NCBI RefSeq assembly: GCF_901709675.1
Contig: NC_051094.1
Location: 1,964,501-2,028,500 of the forward strand
Direction: 5' to 3'
DNA length: 64,000 bases
Source of the DNA: Syngnathus acus
Taxonomy: Eukaryota; Chordata; Actinopteri; Syngnathiformes; Syngnathidae
The notes below the pieces were generated by a model, which was given only the letters and a program-made list of their open reading frames with translations, was not told the origin of the DNA and did not search any database. The translations under genes and the position numbers were made by a program. Below, in pieces: positions 26,101 to 37,522 of the stretch (the stretch's first letter is position 1; each line of letters begins with the position of its first letter).

Positions 26101-29100
26101 AACAATCATATTGGCTAATATAGTGGATAACTTATTATTAGACTTCTTTTTTAATGACAATTAATAACTTATGTGTTTGTCCAATTCAAGACCGAAAGTG
26201 GAATCCTGAGGAAAAAGTGAGTTGGACTACCACACACAAAACAGTTTAAAGACTTCACCCAGTCATGAAAGGTGCTTTTATAGCTCTCTTGCACACCTCA
26301 CACAGACTAGTTCATGACCCTCAAATCTAAATTTCACTTGGTATTTGTCTATCTGACTGAGAAGGATTCCAAATGTACAGAAGAAATGCTGAACTTGACT
26401 TTGGCCCATGAATGTGTTTGAAATGTGCTCAGTAAGACTCCACTGGAAAGGAATACAAATCATATTGTACTTGCGTTAGAATCTTCACTCACCCAAATTC
26501 CCAGATTTATACTGATTTGTATCGAATCGTAATTTCTGAAGTGCTCGGCTTCCTCTATTCCCCGTCTTTCATTATTGCCTCAGAGTTTCTTACTGAGGGG
26601 AAAGCAGGAGTGCTAGTCTCGGGCATCCCCCCAGGGAACTTATTATCCAGAGAGAAAGAGCAGCACAATGCACTCTGCATTCTGTCTACCTGTTTGCTCG
26701 CCCGCCATTGATGTGCCAGGCAGGTGTCAATATCGAGTGGAAAGAAAGGAGGCAAGAGATCATTACTGACAAGAATTTGGTGCCGCATCGACGCCGTGCA
26801 ACATGTGACGATACAATTGAAACATTATTCAGTTCCCTGTCTGGCGTTCACCTTTTGACAAATACGAGCCTTTTAAGATGTCGGAGATAAAAGACACTCT
26901 GAGTATTACAAACCATTCACATCACTCCCTAGACAGAGCAGCAATACTATCAAAGGTCTAAAACATAATTCGGAACGTTGTACGGAGATAAGACCACGCA
27001 ATTGTCGCAAAGCTAAAACTACGGCCATTTTTATTGCTTTGCCGATTATCCGAATATAATGCTCCGAGTTACTTTACAGATCATCAGGCAAAGGGTGATC
27101 CCGTGTCTCTCGGTATCCCACAACCCTAAAGAGGATAATAAGTGCTATAGTATGGATGAAGGGATGGATATTCCTACTCTGATGAGGGAAATACACTTCC
27201 TTGATCCAAAAGGGGCAAAATCAAGCGAGCAGGATTATCTACCTGCAGGAAGAATGACAGGCCAAGAGAACACGACATGTGGCAGGAGAGGAATGTAAGG
27301 CTGATTGATGCCGTCTCCCACCTCTCAACAATGACTCTGTAGGAAGACGGAAGACTTGAACAAACCCCTCACTTGCATAAATGCCTTTGAAAGATGGGAG
27401 GAGAAAATGTACACACAAACCACACACACCTGTTTTGTAGATGGAGAATAGAGACACGGTTTAAAAACGCACTCGCTTTCAGACAGTACTTTCTACTTTC
27501 CAAATCGGAAGGATATGCAAAACGAGAGGAGAAAGCTAAATTGAGTTTCAGTCCAAGGTCAGTGCGTAGCTCTCTGAACAAAAAGTCGTAGATCTCGCCA
27601 AAATAATATCTATCAAGTTGAGGAGAAGGCGCCCTTGTCCCGACCCCTGTGGGGTTGCTGGAAAGATGGTTTCCTGTAAAAAGTTTATCTGAGTGTACGG
27701 AAGATTAACGAGGGAGTTTTCATTGGCTGCTCTAAAGACGACTCGCAGTATTTAGAGACGATAAGATCGGAATATTTATCGTGCCTCTTCTTCAGGTCAT
27801 TTGCTATGTTAATTTTATGAGCTTGATGTCGCCTTTGTTTAGCGGTTATGTGTTATTCCTCTCCGAGCCTGGAGCAAGGAGAAGAAAGGGGGATTTGTAT
27901 ACTTAACATGCAGTGTCTTCAAATTAGTCACCCGTGCATAATTATTTATGTTGCGCAAGGGGATGCGGTGGAAAAACTCATTCGGCTTGCTCCGTGTGAA
28001 AATTTAATTCCATTATTTTTCAATCTGATCAGCTTCTTGTTTCCACACCTTGCCTTTTTGTGGGGGATAACCATGCATTGTTGGAGGCGAATCTGGCCCG
28101 TTACTGATTTGTCATGGAGAAGACTGATGGAAAGATCTGAATTAGCTCTTCCCTTATGTTCATCTAAATCCGCAAATATATTTGGACGTACTTGTAGGCT
28201 AAATGCTACAAACGTAGCATTTTTTTCCTTATAATGCTTCAGGCTATTGACTTACGTGAGTTAAAAGAATGTTGTAGCATTTGGCCAACACAATACGTTT
28301 GAAAATTAAGTAAATAATGTTTATACGTAATTGGTTTTTTGTTAGGTCTGAAATGCATTTTTTTCCCAGAATGCCACAGGGTACGCGCATGCACAAGTCA
28401 ATAGCCCCTGGCTTAATTAATGTGTACACATTCAACATAGTTTACTGAGCTACAATATAGCTTTTGTTCTTAAACTCACTGAGACTGACATATTGATCGA
28501 ATTCTATCTAAAAATTCAAAAATCTATTTGTTCAGTAATTAACTGTGCCAATCCTTCATCTTAATAAAATGTGGTTACTTTTGATTCTATGAACTGTTGT
28601 AATTCTTTGGCTACCCACTCAAATCTTTCCATTAATAGAGATGAATAAAGTTGATTGGGTATTTATAGATGAAGCTATATCCTTTCCAGACCACTGTCAA
28701 GTTCATTAAGTGATTGAAGCGAATGGATTGGAGCCCATCAACTTGTTGGCAGACTCTTGTGATCGTGAATCAAAGTGAGAGGGGTCAGGACATTGCGACG
28801 GGCGAGCATCATCAAGCCCGAGCATCTCAACTATGACCTCATCGCACGGCCCTATGAAACATCCATCCGCAACATTTAGCCAAAGACGAGACGATAAGAT
28901 GATGTGAAACTGGACAAAAAGTGTGCAACTAGATTGAATTCCTATTTCATGACATCTGAGGGTTATTCATGTGGAATTAGATAAATTCTTCAAACTCTTT
29001 AACCCCTCCCCATCTCCCCATCTCCATTCTCAAGCACTCACCATTAATGCCATCAACCGTAGGAGCCAATTGTTAAAGAGAGGTTCTAAGTGCACGGCCA

Positions 29101-30329
29101 GATCGATATTGATAACGCTGGAAATGTGCAAGGAAAGAGAGTGAAAGCGGGGGAGACGGCCACATAAATCTGGACCTGGTGAATAGGGGAGAGCAGCTGC
29201 GGTGGCCTCTGAGTTGTCCCCCTTCACCTCTTTGGAAACATCTTCAGCACTAATCAGGGCCCCGCTAAAGAAAATGCTCCAGCTTGATTTACACTTACTA
29301 CCTTCTGCTGTTTAGCAAGGGAGAGAGAGAGAGGGGGGGGGTGGATAAAAGAGCATTGGAAAGCATGAGGAGGGAGGAAAATGAAAGAAAAAGATGATAA
29401 TAACAGCAGAGCACGAAAAGCAGGGCGGCACATTTCTTCAAGGTCAACTTCAGGTGACGCAAGAAAGGTTGTCGAAAGGTCAAGCGGGATGATGGTGGCG
29501 GCGTAGGACTCGGTGACAGACAATAACACCTCCCAGTCTGCTGCAGACATGTGGGGGTCGCCCTTGCTCTCACATCAATTCGCCAGGCATGGACCGCGGC
29601 AATAAAAGAGATGGAGGGAGGACTTAGCCACGAGAGAAAGGGTGAGAGAAAAAAAAAGGAGAAAATGTACAGGCAGATTGTGAAACAGCTCGCCTTTCAA
29701 CTACTAACTGCTTTTCATGTAAATGTCTTGGACTGACACTTCTTACACATCCCAGCCCCAAATCTGCTGCCCCCCCCTCCCCCTTCCCCCTCCCACCACC
29801 ACACACAACTCCCTCGCTTTTACTCGAGTGTACTCTGTCAGCAGAAGAATAAAAGCGATGGGAACGCCGAGGTAGGGGCATGAGGAGAGACGGGAGTGAA
29901 GGAGGAGGGAGGAGCCGAAAAAAAAAAACTGATACGGGAGAAATCGGACTCTCGCCGGGGTTGGCGAAAGGTCAGCGGTGACAGGCTCTGAGGTTAAACT
30001 GCCGAGTTAAAATACTGTTCATTATCCTCAGCAGCCTCTTCCCAAATTCCCTTCTTTTGTGTCACAGTCAGTGCCCGGCATCAATGTTCTCCACCCCAGG
30101 ATTTATTAGACATTGTTGGGCAGCGAGAAAGGGGACCTTTCTCCAAAATAGTCTCGCTGATCCTATGGCAAGGACAATACTGCTGCCAACACAATTACAG
30201 AGCTTGGCTTGAGTTATAAGGGGCTTAGCACTGACCCAGCACTGTGTATCTGTGTGTGCTTTTTTTCCCCTCTTTTCTCCAAACTGACTTCAACTGAGAA
30301 TTAATACCAAAATCATTTTCATAATTTCT

Positions 30330-30660
30330 GCACATTCAAAGAAAGCTCCTTATTAAATTAGCACACACGAGGAGGAGTATCCATAACATGAATGAGGCTG
30401 AATCACATCATCCATTTTACTCAGGAGAGAGCAATGAGATGTGGCGCATAGAAATAGAAGCGGACAAATTAAAAACACGGCTAATTAGCGCTATGCAAAA
30501 CATGTTGTTAGTGTATTACCTGATTTATGTGGCCTCCGGTTTATAAGGCCACAATGAGTTGGCCATTCATCCTCCACTGGAGAGTTTAAATGACTTCATC
30601 AAAAAAATAAATCTGCTCACACCTAATTTCCCTAATGATATTAGAAATGACTAACTGTAC
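30330..30660. promoter_or_regulatory. Candidate conserved non-coding element D
   Basis: This unique block contains TTATTAAATTAGCAC, GGCTAATTAGCGCTATGCAA near 30479, CCTGATTTATGTGGCC and CTAATGATATTAG near 30630. It mixes homeodomain-type cores with POU-like ATGCAA. It has no repeat or open frame of note and flanking sequence of lower complexity. The regulatory call is an inference. Confidence 0.3.
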
Positions 30661-32246
30661 AAAATGTCCAAAACAGAAACAACAATTAACCCGCAGCCCC
30701 GATGCCTTCCACTCGTTTCAAATCAATTTTGATTTGTGGGACAAAAAAATAAAACTGTATATTTAACTCCTGGCATGAAAAACAATACGCTTAATAAAAA
30801 CAAACAAAAGAGGTTGACGTCAGTGATACGTCAAAGAACACGACTTGGGTGTTTACTCAGACAAAGCACCACCAAAAGGCTGCTCCCGACCCCCCGCAAA
30901 CTTTCTTCTAAATCTTTCTCCTCCAGCGCTGCTCTCTGCATCACCCCCAGCACTGTCTGAATTGTATATTTCTATTTAAGGAGAAACATTGTTTTCATCT
31001 TTTGCCCCTCGACTCCCATGAGGAATGAAGGAAATAAGAAAGAAAAAAAGCTAAGACTTTAAATAACAAGAGAGTGCTATCCGTTCCCCTGCTAGTCAGC
31101 ACATTAGCTTCGCCTGTGATGGAGCGTCTGACACCTACTAAAATGTTTCAGCGCATAAGAGCATAAATAATTCAAAATTAATCCCTGCTGAGGGGGACTA
31201 CGGGAATCGTAAATTATCAGAATGTGGTGTCTGTTGCAGGCGCAGGATTGAAATACCCACGGTAACAATCGAGCTCATTACACCTTGTGAGACGATTGCT
31301 TCAACTTCTGTTATTAACTTGGAATATTTAACAATGGGCACAAACATATGGAGTCTCACATAACACACTTTACTTTATACAAGCCTAGACATTTAATACT
31401 ACAATGTCGTAATGGGAAAATGAAGCTTCGTATTTGCTTCATGAACCATTTTTTTGGCTAATCTAAATGCACTGAGGGCTTGAAAAAAGGAGTTTGAGAA
31501 ATGGCAAGTCAATTTACTTTCAGCAAAATGCAGTGGTGTTGTTGATTCAGTCTTTACTCCTTCATTCATGTGAAATACACATAGCCTCGTATGTGTAGAC
31601 ACCAGACTGTCTGTCTGTCAAAGAAATAAACATCCAGTATTAAAAAGGTACACAGAACTTTCCTTCATAAATAAAAAGAAACAGTTTAGTTCAGCTGCCT
31701 ACGAAATGGCAACGAAATACAAACATGAAAAATGCCAGTCTACGGAATATCAAAGCTCCGGTACACGTGTCAACTCTGGCGTAGCAAAACGATGTGTAAA
31801 AAAAAAAACAGAAAACTGATCCTCGGTAAGAAGGACTACGGTAGCGGGTGGCAGTGGTGGAGTGCGTGGAATAAAAATATCCGATTTGAGAGTGGTTGGA
31901 AATATACATATCAAAGGAGAGACATGGAGATTTCCTTCGCCTGTGCATCCTATCAATGTACCCCCCCCCCCCTCTCATTCCTTGAGTGAGACGAGAGGGG
32001 TCTCACATAAATTCCCAGGTAAGAGAGCCAGAAACCTACTTAGGGTGTGATGCCATTGCTAATCCATACGTTCTATCAGCAGATTACCAGAAATAAAGTG
32101 TTGGGAAAGACGTAAAGTAGGACTCGGCGCAGCGGCTGAGACAATACGGGTTTCACTTTTGTATAATCAACAGCTTGTTTTGACTAAGAAATGTGGAGGA
32201 GGAACAGTTTGCTGTAGTGCTTATAAGTCTACATACGACGTGTGTC

Positions 32247-32254
32247 ATGCAAAT
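32247..32254 (+). promoter_or_regulatory. Octamer ATGCAAAT (single)
   Basis: This is a perfect POU/octamer core. Further single octamers lie at 35562-35569 and, reversed, at 56336-56343. Isolated 8-mers occur about once per strand per 65 kb by chance, so a single site means little. Confidence 0.3.
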
Positions 32255-32689
32255 TGTAACTGCCGTCATAAAAGATAGATTTCAAAGCCAGACTACAAAT
32301 TGTGAGATTTCATATTCAATGTGGACCAGACAAGAAACCAGAAAGATCTTGTATTGGCTTTTTACAGTGCATGTCACAATGCACTGAGCATCTGACAGTT
32401 CCAGGCGGAGAAGAACATTGCTGTGTTGAAGCAACCTCCCGACTTCACTTCCAAGCTCAAGATCGTCACGATGGAGATTTGTGTAATATCGTCAATTTTG
32501 GGGAAAACTATGACAGCTGACTAATTGTATATCATCACAAATAACATCTCCATTACATGTGATCCTTAGCTTTTCGCAACTGCTAATTTCCTGACTGTCG
32601 AGACTCGAGGGCACGCACGAGATGCGTGGAGGGCAATTCATTCGTCACGCCGCTTTATCGGACTGGAAAATACTTCACCTTTTGATTTT

Positions 32690-33120
32690 GAGTAGGAGTA
32701 GAGGATTTGTCAGGGGAACTGGAAGGTGCTTTATTGCGGCAAATTTCATCACAATACAGGCTTATGGGTAAGGTGGCATAATCGTTGCCCTATAAATGTC
32801 TCAGTGTAAATTACATGCTTCTTGGTCCACTAATCCCTGTAATTGATGAACTTTTATGCAAACGATTTTTTTAGGGGGGTATATTATTTTGTAATTTGTT
32901 TATTAATTAAGATAACACTCATTTTGGGAGCTGGACCAAATAAACACGATTATGTGCTCTGACGTTTTCCAAAGCAGAGAGCTGGCTGCACGGCAGGCTG
33001 CTGCTTGCCACTGCCAGGAAATGTCTTATAGCCTTCCATGGAGAAGTTTAATTCATTTTCCATAAAGCTAAAAATAAACACCGCCACACTTAATTGGGCA
33101 ACTGAATGTAAGCATTATGG
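32690..33120. promoter_or_regulatory. Candidate conserved non-coding element E
   Basis: This long unique block has an OTX/bicoid-type TAATCC at 32831-32836 followed 3 bp later by TAATTG at 32840-32845, ATTAATTAAG near 32903 and CACTTAATTGGGC near 33087. It contains AGCCTTCCATGGAG and ATAAACACCGCCAC segments of balanced composition. No open frame or repeat is seen. Conservation would be the test. Confidence 0.3.
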
Positions 33121-33984
33121 ATGTTGTTGTAAAAAGCAAAGATTGGCCAAAATATGTTCAGCACAGTTTAAATGGTATAAAAAGAGGGACTACTGATTCC
33201 TTTTCACCATTTTTAGAATAAGCAATATTGACAAGTCCAGTTTGACTGGTTCTAGATGAGATTCTACGCTTGCTCTCGTAACTACCTTTAATGAGAACAT
33301 TCTGTTCAAACATTGCTGAATTGATCAAAGTTGGATTACAAGAGATTTATGAGATACTTTTGAGTGTTTTCTGTCTGGCAAGGGTTCTCTCGGGGTTACT
33401 GTCCTTGGATAAAACAGTTGCGCATCCTTCAAGTTTATGACGCAAAGGAACTTTGAGTCAGGACGGGGAGAGCGGGGGGCATGGGATGTGAGGAGGGAGG
33501 AAATCAAAAGATTTCCATAAAAAAAGTGGAATAAATAAGTGCCAGCGATACAACAATTTGGATTTACATACATTAGCCCTTTCTGTCTCTTTGGGATATG
33601 TTGCACTGCTGATGTGCGAGGCGAGCAAAGAGATAAACTAAATATGACCTATGCTCTGCAGGCTGCGCCAAACAGAACGAAAGCCTGTAAGAATACTCAA
33701 AGAGAAGAGAAATGGTTGACGACCAAAAGTTCAGACAGAGAGAAAAAAAAAACGACAATAAGAGGCAGCAGCCATGAGATGAGTGATGCTGCGTTGCGTT
33801 TGAAGATCAGGGACGGCCTTGTGCAACGAAGCTCAAAGGTCACTGGGTGTGTTTGTCCCTCTGCGTATGTGCGTGTTTTTTTTCCAGGCTTGTGAGGGCA
33901 AGCAAATACTCCCAAATCATGTGGAAGTGCATTTTCACGAAGGTTTTGAGGGGTTGTACATATTCACACTGGTAAATGTATTCA

Positions 33985-34240
33985 TGAAGTCAAAGTCTGC
34001 TTTATTGTCAATTTCTTCACATGCCAAGACACACAAAGAGATCGAAATTACGTTCCCACTATCCCACGGTGACAAGACATAGTACACAATATACATACAA
34101 GTAAACAACACAAAAAAATAAAAACAAGAAGGCACAAACAATGAATAAATAAGAGTGATGAATAAATAATAAATAAACAAATAACATAATAAATAAGAGG
34201 AGCAAAAATGGGTTATTGGAAAAAGCATTTAAGTGATGGT
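33985..34240 (-). mobile_element. LINE 3' end, 5'-truncated (minus strand)
   Basis: Read on the minus strand, the element ends with GACAATAAAGCAGACTTTGA, the tail of an abundant fish non-LTR retrotransposon. Upstream in that orientation lie the characteristic TCACCGTGGGATAGTGGGAA and CGATCTCTTTGTGTGTC segments. The distal part is AT-rich (AAATAAATAAACAAATAACA) and seems part of the same repeat, so the inner boundary is approximate. No reverse-transcriptase coding sequence remains. The minus-strand open frame (33935-34228), rich in Phe and Tyr, is a by-product. Confidence 0.75.
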
Positions 34241-34343
34241 ATAGAAATTGGAAGAGGTCATGTTTAAGTAAAGGATACGCAAATTAAGCAAAGATGCACA
34301 GACAATGCACACAAATCCATCCTGCCTACTCTGTGTTTTGAAG

Positions 34344-34344
<1 letters not shown>

Positions 34345-34380
<36 letters not shown>
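34345..34380. repeat. (CCAG)9 tetranucleotide microsatellite
   Basis: Nine uninterrupted CCAG units span 36 bp. They create repeated Gln-Pro-Ala-Ser on the plus strand and Gly-Trp-Leu-Ala on the minus strand, which accounts for the overlapping open frames here. Confidence 0.97.
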
Positions 34381-34381
<1 letters not shown>

Positions 34382-35367
34382 TTGTGCCAAAGCCCAAGAA
34401 CCCGGAGTTGCCATTGAGTGCTGGCGTATTGGCAGCACGCAAGCTCGCAGCCTGGAGCTTTCAGTGCAACACATTCACACAAGCACAAGCCTCCGCACTA
34501 AAGACCTCCTTTCAGCTCGCGTCGAGGCAAGTGGGCCAGGGAGGTCCTTTGATGTGGGAACACCGAGGTCAGAGAGAACAGTCTGTGTGCAGCGCTAAAT
34601 TCCATCCCCCACAAAGGTTCCTTTTCACCTTATTACTGGCTGCAGTTTGGGAAAAAGAATTTAGCACGGTGTGAATATGGAGGAGTGCAGGATGCATGGA
34701 TACGTGCCATTTTCAGGGTATATACTGTATTGCCTTAAAAGTCTCGAGCGAGAGAACCACATGTATTGGCCTTTGTGATTCAGAAAATATTATGGAACAA
34801 AAAAAAACATTATTTGTGCAGAACAAGTTGAATTATTTCATGATCATTAAAGAAAACGTTTGGCTGACTCACTGTGCAGAGTCGATCATTTGTCAAATAT
34901 TCATGATAATTCATTAAATAGCTCTTTAGACATTTAACAGCTACGGGGGTTGGAGAGGGGTGAAAAGGATTGAGGAGTAATCCCACTCTTGATATTACAC
35001 TCCCTCCAGAGGCCTTTTAAGGGCTCCATATCATGGTGAGCAACACCCCCAAACTTCTTGGTACCTACTTAGCAACTCAGCCGCCTGACCCCAAACACCC
35101 CCCCGTGCCCTCCCCCCTATCCAAAGAGAACAAAATTGACTCCGATCCCAAACCCATATTGGGCATATCTCACCTTTTTTATTTTAACGTTTCTATAGTC
35201 AATCAAATATATGGATTTTACCCCGCTTGTCCTCTGACATACACACACTATGCAAAAATATGCCCACTTTCTCGTTCAAGGCGAAATGTCAATAAAAAGG
35301 CCCGTCGCTCTTCTTGACCCTTGACCTCTGATCTCTAGAGGTCTACTGCTGGCTGTGATGGTGGTGC

Positions 35368-35412
35368 GGGGGAAGGGGCGGCTGTGGAGGGGGGCCTTGA
35401 TGGGTGGAGGGG
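35368..35412 (+). other. Potential G-quadruplex tract
   Basis: Five G-tracts lie on the plus strand: GGGGG (35368-35372), GGGG (35375-35378), GGGGGG (35389-35394), GGG (35402-35404) and GGGG (35409-35412). One loop of 10 nt exceeds the usual 7-nt limit, so this is a permissive rather than canonical match. Confidence 0.45.
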
Positions 35413-35483
35413 TGAATGGATTTGGAGGGGCCCTGAAAACAGCTCCCTCTATCAGGGCGGCGAGAAGGCTGCATCACGGCTAA

Positions 35484-35500
35484 GCTCCCCCTCTAGTGTT
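35484..35500 (-). promoter_or_regulatory. CTCF-like motif
   Basis: GCTCCCCCTCTAGTGTT read on the minus strand gives ACTAGAGGGGGAG, close to the CTCF core CCASYAGRKGGCRS with two departures. It could be a weak insulator site or chance. Confidence 0.2.
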
Positions 35501-36961
35501 CACTGGCCACTCTGATCATTTGTCTTCACGTGGCAAAGACAAAAGTTAGGATTTGTGTGTAATGCAAATTCAAAAACAATGCAGTAGGAATAACAGATTT
35601 TAAGGCAACCAGGTGAGCACTTTAAATTAATTAATTATACTGCTCAACAAATGCTTACTATGTTTTTTAATCAGGGATGCAAGTATACTCTTCTAGAAGA
35701 ATTGTTTTTATTTATTTTTTTCTCTCGCACATTAAGTTTGATGGAACAGTAATATATTTTGTAATATTTATCGAGTTCTGCAACAGGTGATTTTTCTTTC
35801 ACGCATGGTGAAATCTGTATTTTTACAGATCAAAAATCAAAACAAAAAATTAAACTCATAAGCCTGATGTGCTAGAAAAAAAATCAGCATCAAAAATAAA
35901 TTTAGGGCCGCATAAAACTATCTCTGATTAAAATGTGCTGTTGCCAAATGTATACAAAAATCTGCAAAATGGCATTTGACACCAGACTCCTAATAATTAG
36001 CATCACGTTACAATTACATTTGCCACTACGGTGACGTCGCTCGGCCCTCTGCATCGAGCCCGGTGACAGCATCTGGTGCCGATTGCCTCTGAAATCCAGC
36101 GTGGTGTTCCCATTCAAACGCGGGCTATACACTAGTGCCTCCTATTCTGTCCGAGCCACGCCTGAGGGGATGCTAATTACCTTCTCACTCTGCCCAACTT
36201 TCACTGGGACTCTGCGGCCACATTCAGCGTGGCGTTGATAGCAGACGGAGAGGAGGGAATGAGTGCCGGAGAGGGAGGGACAAGAGGGAGGAGCGGCGGC
36301 GGGCGCAAATAGAAACAAACCGATAATCTTGGTCTCGGCGAGCCGCTCCGTCCCCGGTGTAGACAAGTCATTTTGTACAAGCCGTTTAAGCCCACTGGGC
36401 CTGGCTTCCATGCGGCGCGGGGCCTGCCTTTTTCGACGATCTTTTGCAATCACTAACACAATGGCCCCCCTTCATTGTATGCTGCTACATCATAAAAGTG
36501 CTCCTTTTGTTACATTTCCATCCCTAAAAGAGTCTTAATCCCCATCCTTTCAGGCCGGTCTATGGCAAATTCCACAGGGACATCCCATTCGCTGCAAGGA
36601 CTGGAGTGACCCACTCAGAAAGCAGCATGCGGGGGGCTTTGAGCTTTTCTTCTGCTGCCACTCTCTGGAGAACATTAAATCGTACTTTTCATCCCCCTCG
36701 CCATAGGGGGAAGCCCCTTAATGATGACAGAGAAAAAGAAATTCCTTCACTTGGTCCTATGACACCATTCTGCTGTCAAGCGAGCGTCTCGGCGGACAGA
36801 GAATCAAACATGGCTTCCTGCAGGTGGAACGCCAATGAAGGTCACGCTGCGGTCCAAAGAGAGGCGAAGAGGAGGAGAAGAAGAAAGCAAAAGAGAGAGT
36901 GAGGAAGCTCTTCAGAGGGAGCCCAGCTTTTCCTGTGCAAATTAAGTCATCCAATGGGAAA

Positions 36962-36977
36962 GGGGGGGGGGGGGGGG
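36962..36977. repeat. G16 homopolymer
   Basis: This is a run of about 16 G on the plus strand, followed by TGC. Other G or C runs of 8-12 occur at 2124, 31960, 38309 and 41544. Such runs are error-prone in assemblies, so exact length should not be trusted. Confidence 0.9.
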
Positions 36978-37470
36978 TGCAGCTTTCATTCCTTCATACT
37001 TCATGGCTTACTCAGATGTTTCTAGATGTCTCTTTAGCCCTGCTTCACTTAATGCTTATTCCCCATCCAACTTCTAAAAAGATGTATAGATCCTCTACAG
37101 TTCAATATGCCCGGCTGGCTTTCTTTTTTTTTTTTATTCCAGCCCTGGACTGTTGGTTTGTGTTACGACATCTTATTCTTTTTGTCTCCGGGCTTCTGGC
37201 TGGTCGGGCTTGCCTTTTGTGAAGCCATCTCACTGAGAGGGTGGATTTAATCAGGTTGAAACCTCTGCCATGCAACCCCCCCTACCCGACTTCACAACAG
37301 GCTCAATGAGAACATTGTACCAAAATAAATCACCTGTCAATCAAGAGATAAATATTCAATTTAGCCAACCAAGCTGGATACGAAGCTAGGTTAGAACCAA
37401 TGGGCGGCCTCCTCAAGGCACACCTGAGCACCCCCCTTAAAAAAAATTGGAATTTGTGACAACATTAGTG

Positions 37471-37522
37471 GCACTTCATTACCAAGTCGTCAACTACACT
37501 TGACGGCTTGGTAATGAAGTGC
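37471..37522 (+). other. Near-perfect 22-bp hairpin
   Basis: Left arm 37471-37492 (GCACTTCATTACCAAG...) and right arm 37501-37522 (...CTTGGTAATGAAGTGC) are reverse complements at 21 of 22 positions, separated by an 8-nt loop, ACTACACT. As plus-strand RNA the single difference is a U-G wobble, so all 22 pairs can form; as minus-strand RNA it would be an A-C mismatch. Weaker pairing continues outward for about nine more positions with two or three mismatches. It fits no known microRNA that I recognise and no repeat I know. It could be a small non-coding RNA hairpin, a tiny palindromic element or a snap-back duplication. Confidence 0.8.

Larger units (their letters stand above)
23180..33984. other. 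Long non-coding stretch, no gene seen
   Basis: This is nearly 11 kb with no recognised transposon or gene. Simple tracts: A-runs near 23380, T-runs near 25050 and 25270, (GA)n/G9 at 29322-29342, C-rich 29771-29793, purine tract 29880-29930, A10 near 31800 and C12 at 31960-31972. The minus-strand frame at 25360-25800 (146 codons) and the plus frame at 27848-28234 (128 codons) are among the longest in the window, but neither has a recognisable domain. Enhancer-like blocks are listed separately. Confidence 0.6.
34381..37470. other. Non-coding stretch with G-rich tracts, no gene seen
   Basis: No gene was recognised. The interval holds a quadruplex-type G-rich tract at 35368-35412, a CTCF-like motif at 35484-35500, a purine-rich GAGGAGAAGAAGAAAG run near 36867-36900, a G16 run at 36962-36977 and T11 near 37125. 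Open frames at 36.1-37.2 kb overlap on both strands and carry no recognisable domain. Confidence 0.55.

Noticed and set aside
34264-34598. Overlapping frames with Gly-Trp-Leu-Ala or Gln-Pro-Ala-Ser repeats
   Set aside because: They are translations of the (CCAG)9 microsatellite.
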